DNA from: Catenibacterium mitsuokai
Lineage (GTDB): Bacteria; Bacillota_I; Bacilli_A; Erysipelotrichales; Coprobacillaceae
Reading direction: 5' to 3'
DNA: 64,000 nucleotides
Assembly (NCBI RefSeq): GCF_025148785.1
Contig: NZ_CP102271.1
Coordinates: 400,001 to 464,000, forward strand
Shown: piece after piece, positions 52,233 through 60,642 of the stretch
Position numbering within the stretch: position 1 is the first letter of the stretch
How the letters are laid out: each line of letters starts with the position of its first letter
Position numbers and translations under genes: made by a program
The notes under the pieces: generated by a model
Databases searched by the model: none
The model's input: the letters and a program-made list of their open reading frames with translations, nothing else
Told to the model about the DNA's origin: nothing

Positions 52233-53486
52233 ATGAAAAAGTTGATCACATGTCTTGTGAGTATTGCTTTATGTCTGTTCCCATCCGTGACATCTAGCAA
52301 CGCTCAAGAAAACTGGGTAGGCTCTTGGTCTACAAGTCCAGTAGAGTTTAGTATTAAGAAATTTTTTGGGAATCATTTTAAGGATTTTGGCTTGCATCAC
52401 TTAACATTTAGAACTGTAATTAAACCTACATTGACAGGTGAAACAGTACGTCTCACATTTTCTAATACTTATGGTACAGGTCCTATGACTATTGATGCTG
52501 TGACTATAGCGAAAACAATAAGTAGACAGCGTATTAAACTTCCTACAAAGAAGACTGTGACATTTAATGGATGTAAGAAAGTAACACTAGAAAAGGGAGA
52601 AACTGTTTATTCTGATCCATTAGACTACCATGTAGATGCATTAGAACCAGTCACTGTTTCTATGTATATGAAAAACACAGATCAGTTAAAAACATTTGGT
52701 TTAATTGGTGGTAAAACATATATAAGTTCAGGTAATCAAGTCAATCTTCCTGCAACTACAGGTGTACCAATGATATTAAATGGAAGCTTTGGTGAATATG
52801 ATGTTATACCATTATTAACAGGTTTAGATGTCAATCGTCCAGATGCGCATTCTACAGTTATTATTGGTGATTCTACACTTGCAAATGATATACCAACACT
52901 ATTCTCTACTAAACTGCATTTAGCTGGTATTCATAATGTAGGTGTCTTACAGCAGGCTATTAAAGGTAATCGACTATGTGCTGATGGAGCAGGTAGTCTT
53001 GGTATGGCTTATGGTGAATCTATGTTGAAGAGATTTGAAAGAGATGCTTTAAATCAGCCAGGTGTAAAGACTGTTATTATCAAGGTAGGATGTAATGATA
53101 TTATTCATCCTAATTGTAAGAGTATGATGGGAATTGCACCTAAGGTAACTACAAATCAGATGATTGATGCTTATAAAACATTGATTAGAAAAGCACATCA
53201 AAGAAATATAAAAGTATATCTTGTGACACGTTCTGCCTGGAAAGGTTATACACGTAATATATTAAATAAAGGTGATGACATTGAGTGGACACCTGAAATA
53301 GATCAGATGAGAAAAGATATCAATGTATGGATTAAGACAAATCCTGCAGATGGATACATTGATCTAGATGATTTATGTCAGGATGAAGATTATACACAAT
53401 TGAGAAGTGAATATGTGACTGATGGGGTTCATTTCACATTAGAAGGACAAAAAGCAGTGGTAGATAAACTACCGGTGACAGTATAG
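52233..53486 (+). CDS. Secreted SGNH/GDSL hydrolase
   Basis: A 417-residue exported esterase. Signal peptide 1-24 (LVSIALCLFPSVTSSNA). An N-terminal beta domain precedes the SGNH fold with VIIGDSTLAND (Ser, about 211), IKVGCNDIIHPN (Asn, about 290) and YVTDGVHFTLEG (Asp/His, about 390). Such enzymes deacylate polysaccharides or esters. Located after the secreted hexosaminidases, it could remove O-acetyl groups from glycans, but it has its own transcription unit and the substrate is unknown. GGAGGG precedes the start. Confidence 0.87.
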   Translation: MKKLITCLVSIALCLFPSVTSSNAQENWVGSWSTSPVEFSIKKFFGNHFKDFGLHHLTFRTVIKPTLTGETVRLTFSNTYGTGPMTIDAVTIAKTISRQRIKLPTKKTVTFNGCKKVTLEKGETVYSDPLDYHVDALEPVTVSMYMKNTDQLKTFGLIGGKTYISSGNQVNLPATTGVPMILNGSFGEYDVIPLLTGLDVNRPDAHSTVIIGDSTLANDIPTLFSTKLHLAGIHNVGVLQQAIKGNRLCADGAGSLGMAYGESMLKRFERDALNQPGVKTVIIKVGCNDIIHPNCKSMMGIAPKVTTNQMIDAYKTLIRKAHQRNIKVYLVTRSAWKGYTRNILNKGDDIEWTPEIDQMRKDINVWIKTNPADGYIDLDDLCQDEDYTQLRSEYVTDGVHFTLEGQKAVVDKLPVTV

Positions 53487-53492
53487 AAAAGA

Positions 53493-53535
53493 AAGAGGAT
53501 TGGCTCTGTGAATACAGAATCAATCCTCTTTTTGT
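53493..53535. terminator. Terminator, copy 1 of a repeated unit
   Basis: AAGAGGATTG (53493-53502) with CAATCCTCTT (53521-53530), enclosing CTCTGTG and CAGAAT; T runs on both strands. Nearly the same 40 bp recur at 53931-53971. Confidence 0.85.
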
Positions 53536-53570
53536 ACACTCTTTCATTTTCATAGAATTAAGATTATATT

Positions 53571-53732
53571 TTATAAGTCAAATCCATACTTTTTACTAAA
53601 CATTCCCCATATTTCTTCTTCAGTATGATTTCTTCCTTCTTCGTAATCTTTTTCTGCTTTGTTTAACTTATCTTCGATTGTTTCAGGAAGACTAACATTA
53701 TTATCTGGATCAATATTTTTAATTGGTTTCAT
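53571..53732 (-). CDS. Small antitoxin-like protein, orphan
   Basis: A 53-residue acidic protein (start MKPIKNIDPDNNVSLPETI) ending EEGRNHTEEEIWGMF plus a short tail. The pattern Asp/Glu-x-Glu-x-Gly-Arg ... thr-x-Glu-Glu is seen in C-terminal toxin-binding parts of many Phd/RelB-type antitoxins. AAGGAG and a TATACT -10 precede it. No toxin gene lies next to it, so it is an orphan or has another role. The 190 bp upstream to 53930 hold its promoter and nothing else I can support. Confidence 0.55.
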   Translation of the reverse strand: MKPIKNIDPDNNVSLPETIEDKLNKAEKDYEEGRNHTEEEIWGMFSKKYGFDL

Positions 53733-53930
53733 AACAATCAATTCTCCTTGCTCATAGTATAGCATTTATTCAAACGAATACAAACAACGATAAGAATAAA
53801 GGAAAGTGGAAAGATGGGAAAACAATGATCATTTTTGCTAAGAAAATGATAATAATCTAGAGTATATGTATTTTTTGAAAGTTGAAATTCATACTCAAAT
53901 GAAACCTCACATTTTTCTATGTAATTAAAA

Positions 53931-53971
53931 AGAGAGGATTGACTCTGTGATACAGAATCAATCCTCTTTTT
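53931..53971. terminator. Terminator, copy 2 of a repeated unit
   Basis: AGAGAGGATTG with CAATCCTCTT, same loop elements as copy 1. It ends the minus-strand MazG-like gene and has a T run on the minus strand too. Confidence 0.8.
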
Positions 53972-54290
53972 GTCTGTTGATAGAAGCACTTGTATTAAAT
54001 CCATCAGGATATCTTTTATGTAGTTTATCAAGATTACCCTCTAGAATAGTATCTAAAGGAACATCTAATGCAGTTGCTGCTTCGGCAAGATACCAGGCTA
54101 TATCACCTAATTCTTTAATAAGATGTTTTTTGTCTAGATCATGTCCTTGCATCAACCACTTTTTAACGATATCTATTGCTTCTCCTGACTCTCCACATAA
54201 TCCCATAACACTATTAATAAGTATATCTTTCTTATTCAGTTCGGGATTCAGTGTTCTCATTGCTTCTTTTTGATAATTATTAATATTCAT
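53958..54290 (-). CDS. MazG-like nucleotide pyrophosphohydrolase
   Basis: A 110-residue all-alpha NTP pyrophosphatase. GLCGESGEAIDIVKKWL supplies the ExxE pair (about 32-42), and LIKELGDIAWYLAEAATAL the ExxD pair (about 60-66). It probably hydrolyses non-canonical or excess nucleoside triphosphates. Single short domain, so not the full-length MazG. Its stop lies inside terminator copy 2. Confidence 0.88.
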   Translation of the reverse strand: MNINNYQKEAMRTLNPELNKKDILINSVMGLCGESGEAIDIVKKWLMQGHDLDKKHLIKELGDIAWYLAEAATALDVPLDTILEGNLDKLHKRYPDGFNTSASINRQKED

Positions 54291-54300
54291 TGTAGTAAAG

Positions 54301-54326
54301 AAAAAGCCCTGAATAAATCAGGACTT
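54301..54326 (-). terminator. Terminator of the GGGtGRT gene
   Basis: On the minus strand AGTCCTGA-TTTATT-CAGGGCT (one wobble) followed by TTTTT. Confidence 0.8.
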
Positions 54327-54341
54327 TAAGTGTTGAATTAA

Positions 54342-55343
54342 TTATTTGCTAGCTTCTTCGATAGCAACTGCAACTGCAACAGTAGCACCTACCATTGGGT
54401 TGTTACCCATACCGATTAAGCCCATCATTTCAACGTGAGCTGGTACTGATGAAGAACCTGCGAACTGAGCATCACTATGCATACGACCCATAGTATCAGT
54501 CATACCATATGAAGCTGGTCCTGCAGCCATGTTATCTGGATGTAATGTACGACCAGTTCCTCCTCCTGAAGCAACTGAGAAGTATTTCTTACCCTGTTCG
54601 ATACATTCTTTCTTATATGTACCTGCAACTGGATGCTGGAAACGAGTTGGGTTAGTAGAGTTACCAGTGATTGATACATCTACACCTTCCTTATGCATGA
54701 TAGCTACACCTTCACGTACGTCATCTGCACCATAGCAGTTAACCTTAGCTCTGTCACCATCTGAATAAGCAGTTCTAGATAATTCTTTAACCTCACCTGT
54801 GAAATAATCGAACTGAGTTTCAACATATGTGAAACCATTGATTCTTGAGATGATCTTAGCAGCATCTTTACCTAAACCATTTAAGATAACTCTTAAAGGA
54901 TGCTTACGAACTTTGTTAGCGTTTAATGCGATCTTGATTGCACCTTCAGCAGCTGCGAATGATTCATGACCAGCTAAGAAAGCGAAACACTGAGTTTCTT
55001 CATCAAGAAGTCTTGAACCTAAGTTACCATGACCTAAACCTACTTTACGATCATCAGCAACTGATCCAGGAATACAGAATGACTGTAAACCAATACCGAT
55101 TGTCTTAGCAGCATCAGCAGCCTTAACGTCACCTTTCTTGATTGCGATTGCAGCACCTACAGTGTAAGCCCAGCAAGCATTTTCGAAGCAGATAGGCTGA
55201 GTAGATTTAACGATGTTATAAACATCAATTCCTTTATCATCACAGATCTTCTTAGCTTCTTCGATATCTTTGATACCATATTCGTTTAAAGTTTTATTGA
55301 TCTGGTTGATTCTTCTTTCATAACCTTCAAATGTAATAGCCAT
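54342..55343 (-). CDS. GGGtGRT-family protein of unknown function
   Basis: A 333-residue protein carrying the name-giving motif VASGGGTGRTLHPDNMAAGP at about 258-277. Other conserved stretches: ENACWAYTVGAAIAIKKGD, GLGHGNLGSRLLDEETQCFA and NPMVGATVAVAVAIEEA. Soluble, no known catalytic fold seen. It always appears next to an IscU/NifU-like protein in this group of bacteria, which suggests a job in Fe-S or redox chemistry. Function is unproven. Confidence 0.85.
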   Translation of the reverse strand: MAITFEGYERRINQINKTLNEYGIKDIEEAKKICDDKGIDVYNIVKSTQPICFENACWAYTVGAAIAIKKGDVKAADAAKTIGIGLQSFCIPGSVADDRKVGLGHGNLGSRLLDEETQCFAFLAGHESFAAAEGAIKIALNANKVRKHPLRVILNGLGKDAAKIISRINGFTYVETQFDYFTGEVKELSRTAYSDGDRAKVNCYGADDVREGVAIMHKEGVDVSITGNSTNPTRFQHPVAGTYKKECIEQGKKYFSVASGGGTGRTLHPDNMAAGPASYGMTDTMGRMHSDAQFAGSSSVPAHVEMMGLIGMGNNPMVGATVAVAVAIEEASK

Positions 55344-55358
55344 TGTTCTACCTCCTAA

Positions 55359-56051
55359 TTATTCCTTTCTTGGATCGATGTACTTAGCAGCATCAGCAAA
55401 ACGTCCATAAGAACCTGTTGCTTTCTTAACAGCTTCATTAGCATCTTCTCCAGCTTTGATCATGTCCATCATTCTTCCAAGATTTACGAATTCGTAACCG
55501 ATGATCTGGTCATCATTATCTAAAGCAACTCTAGTAATGTAACCTTCAGTTAATTCGAGGTAACGAGGACCTTTCTTCTTAGTAGCATAAGATGTACCTA
55601 CCATTGATCTTAAACCTTTACCTAAGTCTTCAAGACCAGCACCTACTACTAAACCACCTTCTGAGAAAGCAGACTGAGAACGTCCATAAACGATCTGTAA
55701 GAATAATTCTCTCATTGCAGTGTTGATAGCATCACAAACTAAGTCAGTGTTTAATGCTTCAAGTAAAGTTCTACCAACTAAAGCTTCAGCTGCCATAGCT
55801 GCAGAATGAGTCATACCTGAACATCCGATAGTTTCGATAAGTGCTTCTTCAATGATACCTTCTTTAACATTTAAAGAAAGTTTACAAGCACCCTGCTGTG
55901 GAGCACACCATCCGATACCATGAGTGTAAGCAGAAATATCCTTGATTTCTTTAGAATAAACCCATTTGCCTTCTTCAGGAATTGGGGCACAACCATGATT
56001 GCCGCCCTGTTTAACGCAATACATTTCTTCAACTTCTTTTGAATAAATCAT
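55359..56051 (-). CDS. NifU/IscU-like Fe-S scaffold protein
   Basis: A 230-residue protein. The first 60 residues contain Cys in MYCVKQGGNHGCAPIPEEG; the IscU-like part has GWCAPQQGACKLSLNVKEG and IETIGCSGMTHSAAMAAEAL, resembling the Cys sites of NifU N-domains. The start at 56051 follows AAAGGAG; the longer reading from 56105 is not supported. It is cotranscribed with the GGGtGRT gene 15 nt downstream. No cysteine desulfurase or Suf genes are near. Confidence 0.83.
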   Translation of the reverse strand: MIYSKEVEEMYCVKQGGNHGCAPIPEEGKWVYSKEIKDISAYTHGIGWCAPQQGACKLSLNVKEGIIEEALIETIGCSGMTHSAAMAAEALVGRTLLEALNTDLVCDAINTAMRELFLQIVYGRSQSAFSEGGLVVGAGLEDLGKGLRSMVGTSYATKKKGPRYLELTEGYITRVALDNDDQIIGYEFVNLGRMMDMIKAGEDANEAVKKATGSYGRFADAAKYIDPRKE

Positions 56052-56113
56052 TTTTTTACTCCTTTCATTACTAAATGACTGTTGATTCAAGGTGAGGGTT
56101 ATCACCTGTCAAA

Positions 56114-56142
56114 ATTATATGACACCATGCTTTTAAAGTCAA
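56114..56142 (-). promoter_or_regulatory. Strong promoter of the Fe-S pair, with leader hairpin
   Basis: On the minus strand TTGACT (plus 56137-56142), 17-bp spacer, TATAAT (plus 56114-56119). The leader has a short hairpin AGGTGA/TCACCT (56090-56095, 56102-56107). A separate TATAAT at 56318-56323 on the plus strand probably serves the amidase gene; otherwise the 245-bp gap is empty. Confidence 0.75.
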
Positions 56143-56351
56143 TGAAACTCAAGAAAACAGCATGCAAAAAGTAGTATAAAAAGGGCTTAAAATAACGAGT
56201 TTTAGGCTTTATCAGGACTTGTGAAAAAATAAGCGTTTTCATTTTTGCTGTTTGAAAATTACAGTATGTAAATATGTTGTTTCAGTTCAAATAATATTCA
56301 TACACTCATTTTAAGATTATAATGACAATGCCATGAAAGAAGGAATGACCT

Positions 56352-57308
56352 ATGAAACATAAAAGACTGACAACAAAACAAAAGAGAATATTGAAGAATA
56401 TATTAGTTGTCATATTGCTTATCATCAGTTTTCCTAGCTATACACCCTCACAGGTGATTATAGAAAGTGATCATATTTTAATAAGTAATCACCTCCTATC
56501 TAGACCTATAGAATGTATCAGTTTTGATGGACTCACGTATACTGGTATGGATGGTAAGAAGTATAGTCATAAAAACTATGTAGGGGTACAGCCTCTTACA
56601 ATCTCTAATACAATTACATTCAGTTCTTCCAAGACGCTCTATAGTGCACCATTTTCATACTATGCTACTTCTAATACTGTTCCTGCAGGAAGTTATCATG
56701 TCACAAAAGAAGCAGGGCGCTATATGTATATAGAAGGAAAGGGGTGGGTCTCTTCTCAATATGTGAGTATAGATGTCAATAATTCTATAGAGAATACAAC
56801 TGGGATACCACTCTACAAAGATTATATGATCCCTGAAACAAGTAGTCATCGTACTCATTATGCAATGAGACCACTGTATATTACAATCCATACAACAGAT
56901 AATACAAGTAAAGGAGCCGATGCTTTGAGTCATGCTAAACTTCAATATACAGGTAATGTACGTTCTGCTTCCTGGCATTATACAGTGGATGATCACAGTA
57001 TCTACCAATCATTACCACTTAATCAGCAGGCAGGACATGCAGGAGATGGTGTCATGCCAGGTAATAGTGCGTCTATTGCGATAGAGATATGTGTCAATTC
57101 AGATGGCAATTTATATATGGCAGAAAAAAATGCTGCCAAACTTGCAGCAGCATTATTAAAACAATACAACCTCAGTGTAGATCAACTCCGTATGCATCAT
57201 GACTGGTCAGGTAAAGAATGCCCTCGACCAATGATAGAAGGGCAGTCTGGATCAATGAACTGGGAGAGTTTCAAGAAACAAGTCTATAATTACATGCGTA
57301 CAGTATGA
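56352..57308 (+). CDS. Secreted N-acetylmuramoyl-L-alanine amidase (Amidase_2)
   Basis: A 318-residue protein with an N-terminal membrane anchor or signal (ILVVILLIISFPSYT, residues 17-31). A middle SH3-like stretch (60-135) precedes the amidase domain: LYITIHTTDNTSKGADALSH holds the first zinc His, ASWHYTVDDHSIYQSLPL and MHHDWSGKECPRPM the others. It cleaves the MurNAc-L-Ala bond in peptidoglycan. No phage genes nearby, so a housekeeping or turnover role is likely. Confidence 0.87.
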   Translation: MKHKRLTTKQKRILKNILVVILLIISFPSYTPSQVIIESDHILISNHLLSRPIECISFDGLTYTGMDGKKYSHKNYVGVQPLTISNTITFSSSKTLYSAPFSYYATSNTVPAGSYHVTKEAGRYMYIEGKGWVSSQYVSIDVNNSIENTTGIPLYKDYMIPETSSHRTHYAMRPLYITIHTTDNTSKGADALSHAKLQYTGNVRSASWHYTVDDHSIYQSLPLNQQAGHAGDGVMPGNSASIAIEICVNSDGNLYMAEKNAAKLAAALLKQYNLSVDQLRMHHDWSGKECPRPMIEGQSGSMNWESFKKQVYNYMRTV

Positions 57309-57334
57309 AAAAAGGAAGCTCACGCTTCCTTTTT
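57309..57334. terminator. Bidirectional terminator
   Basis: AAAAAGGAAGC/GCTTCCTTTTT with loop TCAC, between the convergent amidase and hsp20 genes. Confidence 0.9.
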
Positions 57335-57340
57335 AAATGC

Positions 57341-57748
57341 CTATTCAATCATGATAGGTTTCTTTTCTTCAATCTTTTCAGGCTCAGTCTTAGGGAAAGC
57401 AATCATCAATTCACCATTCTCAAACTTAGCAGTGAAGTCTTCTTCTTTATAACCCTCACCAACATAGAACTTTCTTGAACAGCTACCTGTATAACGTTCA
57501 CTTCTGATAACCTTACCGTTCTTATCTTTTTCTTCCTTATCCTGATTAGTATTAGCAGAAACTGTTAAATAACCATCAGTCAAGTCTAGAGAAATATCTT
57601 CTTTCTTATATCCAGGAAGAGCAATGTTCATTTCATAGTTGTTGTCTACTTCCTTGATATCACACTGCATTGCATTCGTTGATGGACTCATCCAGCCATC
57701 ATCAAACATATCATCAAACACATCATAGAAACCAGGTAAAAATCTCAT
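57341..57748 (-). CDS. Hsp20 small heat-shock protein, tandem copy 1
   Basis: A 135-residue alpha-crystallin-type chaperone: NYEMNIALPGYKKEDISLDL and the C-terminal FENGELMIAFPK of the ACD domain. It differs from the next copy in one residue that I can find (MIAFP here, MITFP there). The start at 57748 follows AAAGGAG. It is the last gene of a three-gene heat-shock operon. Confidence 0.92.
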   Translation of the reverse strand: MRFLPGFYDVFDDMFDDGWMSPSTNAMQCDIKEVDNNYEMNIALPGYKKEDISLDLTDGYLTVSANTNQDKEEKDKNGKVIRSERYTGSCSRKFYVGEGYKEEDFTAKFENGELMIAFPKTEPEKIEEKKPIMIE

Positions 57749-57804
57749 AAATAACATCTCCTTTATCAAATTTAAACATGGGATTCTTCGTCTCGTGTTA
57801 TGAG

Positions 57805-58212
57805 CTATTCAATCATAATAGGTTTCTTTTCTTCAATCTTTTCAGGTTCAGTCTTAGGGAAAGTGATCATCAATTCACCATTCTCAAACTTAGCAGTGAA
57901 GTCTTCTTCTTTATAACCCTCACCAACATAGAACTTTCTTGAACAGCTACCTGTATAACGTTCACTTCTGATAACCTTACCGTTCTTATCTTTTTCTTCC
58001 TTATCCTGATTAGTATTAGCAGAAACTGTTAAATAACCATCAGTCAAGTCTAGAGAAATATCTTCTTTCTTATATCCAGGAAGAGCAATGTTCATTTCAT
58101 AGTTGTTGTCTACTTCCTTGATATCACACTGCATTGCATTCGTTGATGGACTCATCCAGCCATCATCAAACATATCATCAAACACATCATAGAAACCAGG
58201 TAAAAATCTCAT
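57805..58212 (-). CDS. Hsp20 small heat-shock protein, tandem copy 2
   Basis: A 135-residue copy of the preceding gene, starting MRFLPGFYDVFDDMFDDGWM. The ATG at 58212 has AAAGGAG; the longer reading to 58293 comes from the repeat leader. About half the residues match the third, older paralogue at 58265-58657. Confidence 0.92.
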   Translation of the reverse strand: MRFLPGFYDVFDDMFDDGWMSPSTNAMQCDIKEVDNNYEMNIALPGYKKEDISLDLTDGYLTVSANTNQDKEEKDKNGKVIRSERYTGSCSRKFYVGEGYKEEDFTAKFENGELMITFPKTEPEKIEEKKPIMIE

Positions 58213-58264
58213 AAATAACATCTCCTTTATCAAATTTAAACATGGGATTCTTCGTCTCGTGTTA

Positions 58265-58657
58265 TTAGTAGATTGTAATTGATTTCTTTTCAACTCTCTT
58301 TGGAGCTTCCTTAGGAACTGAAATCATTAATTCACCATTATCAAACTTAGCCTTGATATCTTCTTCAGTAAATCCTTCACCTACATAGAAACTTCTAGAA
58401 CAGTTACCACTATATCTTTCACGTCTTACAATACGTCCTGCTGTTTCTTCTTTCTTAGCAGATGCTGATACTTTTAAGTAGCCATCCTTAAGTTCCAAAG
58501 CAATATTTTCTTTCTTATATCCAGGAAGCGCAATATTCATTTCATAAGTATTTTCAGTTTCACGAATATCACATAACATTGTATTTGCTTTTGTAGTATT
58601 GACTCCTGAATCAAATAAATCATCAAACACATCATTGAAGTTTGGATAATATCTCAT
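58265..58657 (-). CDS. Hsp20 small heat-shock protein, promoter-proximal
   Basis: A 130-residue paralogue starting MRYYPNFNDVFDDLF, with NTYEMNIALPGYKKENIALE and FDNGELMISVPK. It is first after the CIRCE-controlled promoter and the likely ancestor of the downstream tandem pair. Hsp20 oligomers hold unfolded proteins for refolding by DnaK/GroEL. Confidence 0.92.
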   Translation of the reverse strand: MRYYPNFNDVFDDLFDSGVNTTKANTMLCDIRETENTYEMNIALPGYKKENIALELKDGYLKVSASAKKEETAGRIVRRERYSGNCSRSFYVGEGFTEEDIKAKFDNGELMISVPKEAPKRVEKKSITIY

Positions 58658-58721
58658 ATTTGTTCGCCTCTCTCAACGTTTTTTCTTTTTTCTAGTAACC
58701 TCTCTATCGATTACAACTATT

Positions 58722-58749
58722 ATTATAGTCACTCTTTTAGCAATGTCAA
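58722..58749 (-). promoter_or_regulatory. hsp20 operon promoter
   Basis: On the minus strand perfect TTGACA (plus 58744-58749), 16-bp spacer, perfect TATAAT (plus 58722-58727). Confidence 0.85.
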
Positions 58750-58763
58750 CACTTGAGTGCTAA
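58737..58763. promoter_or_regulatory. CIRCE element 1 (HrcA operator)
   Basis: TTAGCAATG-N9-GAGTGCTAA; right half is the exact CIRCE arm, left half matches in 6 of 9. It covers the -35. Confidence 0.75.
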
Positions 58764-58766
58764 AAA

Positions 58767-58793
58767 TTAGCACTTTCTTTTATAAAGTGCTAA
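58767..58793. promoter_or_regulatory. CIRCE-like element 2
   Basis: TTAGCACTT-N9-AAGTGCTAA, a perfect palindrome with CIRCE spacing, one base per arm off the consensus. Starts 3 bp beyond element 1, so HrcA may bind both. Confidence 0.7.
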
Positions 58794-58796
58794 AAA

Positions 58797-58825
58797 GAAA
58801 AGAACCTGCCTATTTGGCAGGTTCT
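58797..58825 (-). terminator. Terminator of the broken GH32 gene
   Basis: On the minus strand AGAACCTGCC-AAATA-GGCAGGTTCT then a T-rich run. It overlaps the stop codon at 58810. Confidence 0.88.
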
Positions 58826-59079
58826 AAGTCAATCGCTTTTAATTGATAAGCAGTCATATCAATTTCTTTATTACTTATAATTTCAATAGTATCTGAATTG
58901 TTGTAAATACGTGTAGTAAAGGCATAAGCACCATCATTGATGAATAGCTCTAAAGAAGATGTGTCGCTAAACAAAGTCATATTATTCATTTCAGGAATTT
59001 TAATATGCTTCACACCACGACCTGAACCGCTTTTATTCATATCGATAGTGAGAAGACCATCTTCATAATTCATATTTTC
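58810..59079 (-). pseudogene. GH32 gene, C-terminal piece
   Basis: About 90 residues (MNYEDGLLTIDMNKSGSGRG ... DTSSLELFINDGAYAFTTRI) matching the C-terminal beta-sandwich of GH32 enzymes. IS110 copy B abuts it on the upstream side; the element's tip gives GGAG before an ATG at 59073, so the fragment could still be translated as an orphan domain. The rest of the gene continues at 60740. Confidence 0.85.
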
Positions 59080-59081
59080 CT

Positions 59082-59391
59082 CCATTTCCCCGCACCTTCG
59101 TTGCGCGGACACAAATATATAACCAAACTCAAATCCACCAAAACTCTAGTGTGCCTCTCGATATAATAGTATAATCAAAGAGAGGTGGTATACTACAGAG
59201 CACGTAGGGGTGAGTAGGCAATTCTACTTAAATAGAATATCCTGAATATTTATAAGTCGCCGCTATCTTTTCAAGCACAAATAAGTTGGACTTAGAGCCA
59301 GGACACTTATGATTGTACAATCAACTGAGTGATTAGCTTAGATAGCAGTCAATGCCACTTCTCTTCTTTCAATGAAAGGAGAGATTTTTTT
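59082..59391 (+). ncRNA. IS110 leader: candidate bridge (guide) RNA, copy B
   Basis: Same architecture as in copy A: a tip hairpin CCGCGC/GTGCGG, promoter-like TATAAT boxes near 59163-59175, then hairpin ATTCTA-CTTAAA-TAGAAT (59221-59238) and AATATTTA (59245-59252). CTTAAAT here equals host bases 60740-60746, and ATATTT equals host bases 59072-59077. GAGGTG at 59182-59187 is complementary to CACCTC at the other element end. Guide function is inference. Confidence 0.55.
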
Positions 59392-60642
59392 ATGAAGATT
59401 GTTAGACCAATCTGCTGTGGCATGGATGTTCACAAGAATATCATTGTGGCTACAATCGGTATTACTAATAAGAAAACTCGTATTACTGAATACATCCAAG
59501 AAACGTTTTCAACTTTAAACCATGATTTACTGAATCTTAAACAGTGGCTCATTAATCACAAATGCTTTGATGCATGCATGGAATCTACTGGTAAATATTG
59601 GATTCCAATTTTCAACATCTTAGAAGATGAAATCAATATTTACTTAACTCATCCAAAATATGTCAAAGCAATTAAAGGAAAGAAAACTGACAAGAAAGAT
59701 TCAAAATGGATCTGTGATTTATTTAAACATGATCTAATCAAATTTTCTTTTATACCACCCAAAGAAATAAGAGCTTTACGAGAAATATCTCGCTATCGCT
59801 ATAAATTGGTTGGGATGCGTTCCTCTGAACGTAATCGATATCAGAACTGTATGACAGTTTCCAATATCGGTATTGGTTCTGTATTTTCAGATCCGTTTGG
59901 AAAGTCTGCACAAGCAATCATGAAAGAAGTACTTGAGTCAGATATCATTGAAGATGAGAAAATTTTGAAATGTATCCATAGATCGTGTAAAAATAAAGAT
60001 AAGATTCTAGATTCCATTAAACACTGCAATATTGAAACTGATCAAAGGTTTAAAATGAATGAGTCAATGACTCATATGGAAGAATTACAAGTCCATATTG
60101 ATAACTGTGAAATCGAAATGATGAAACGTGCAGCACCAATGTTCGATCAATTCATGCACATCACCCAACTACCAGGCATCAGCACTTTATCTGCAATCCT
60201 TATTATTTCAGAAATCGGAGTAGATATGAAACAATTCGAATCAGATAAACAACTAACCTGTTGGGCTGGATTAGCACCTGCAAATAACGAAAGTGCTAAT
60301 AAGAAAAAATCAGTTCGTATTTCTAAAGCAGGTCAATATTTAAAACCTTTATTAGTTCAGTGTGCTCTTGGAGCAATCAAAGATAAGGAGGGCTATTTTG
60401 GAATTAAGTATTCTCGTATCAAAAAGAGACGAGGTCACAAGAAAGCCATTATCGCAATTGCAAGAATGATGCTTGTCAGTATATACCATATGATTCTTAC
60501 TGGAGAGACATTTAATCCTTCAGATTATGAATCATTTAGAAATCCTAATCCACCTATAAAGCAACAAGATTTAACAGAAGAATCAGCAATTGAGTTTCTT
60601 AAGAAATCAGGTTTTGACGTTTCTAAATTAACTAAACCATAA
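59392..60642 (+). CDS. IS110-family transposase (DEDD recombinase), copy B
   Basis: A 416-residue recombinase with the same motifs as copy A (GMDVHK, CMESTGKYWIP, KKTDKKDSKWICDLF, TQLPGISTLSAIL). Start after AAAGGAGAG. The upstream reading to 59329 falls in the leader RNA. Intact and almost unchanged from copy A, so transposition was recent. Confidence 0.92.
   Translation: MKIVRPICCGMDVHKNIIVATIGITNKKTRITEYIQETFSTLNHDLLNLKQWLINHKCFDACMESTGKYWIPIFNILEDEINIYLTHPKYVKAIKGKKTDKKDSKWICDLFKHDLIKFSFIPPKEIRALREISRYRYKLVGMRSSERNRYQNCMTVSNIGIGSVFSDPFGKSAQAIMKEVLESDIIEDEKILKCIHRSCKNKDKILDSIKHCNIETDQRFKMNESMTHMEELQVHIDNCEIEMMKRAAPMFDQFMHITQLPGISTLSAILIISEIGVDMKQFESDKQLTCWAGLAPANNESANKKKSVRISKAGQYLKPLLVQCALGAIKDKEGYFGIKYSRIKKRRGHKKAIIAIARMMLVSIYHMILTGETFNPSDYESFRNPNPPIKQQDLTEESAIEFLKKSGFDVSKLTKP

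Larger units (their letters stand above)
57341..58268. repeat. Tandem 464-bp duplication containing an hsp20 gene
   Basis: The segments 57341-57804 and 57805-58268 are almost identical, including the leader GGGATTCTTCGTCTCGTGTT. Register shift is exactly 464 bp. Boundaries are approximate by a few bases. Confidence 0.9.

Noticed and set aside
53738-54031. 97-aa minus-strand ORF between the antitoxin-like and MazG-like genes
   Set aside because: It passes through a terminator hairpin and the promoter of the antitoxin-like gene, with no ribosome site.
58810-59112. Independent small protein gene
   Set aside because: Its sequence is the C-terminal sandwich of GH32, and the first 13 codons belong to the IS110 tip.
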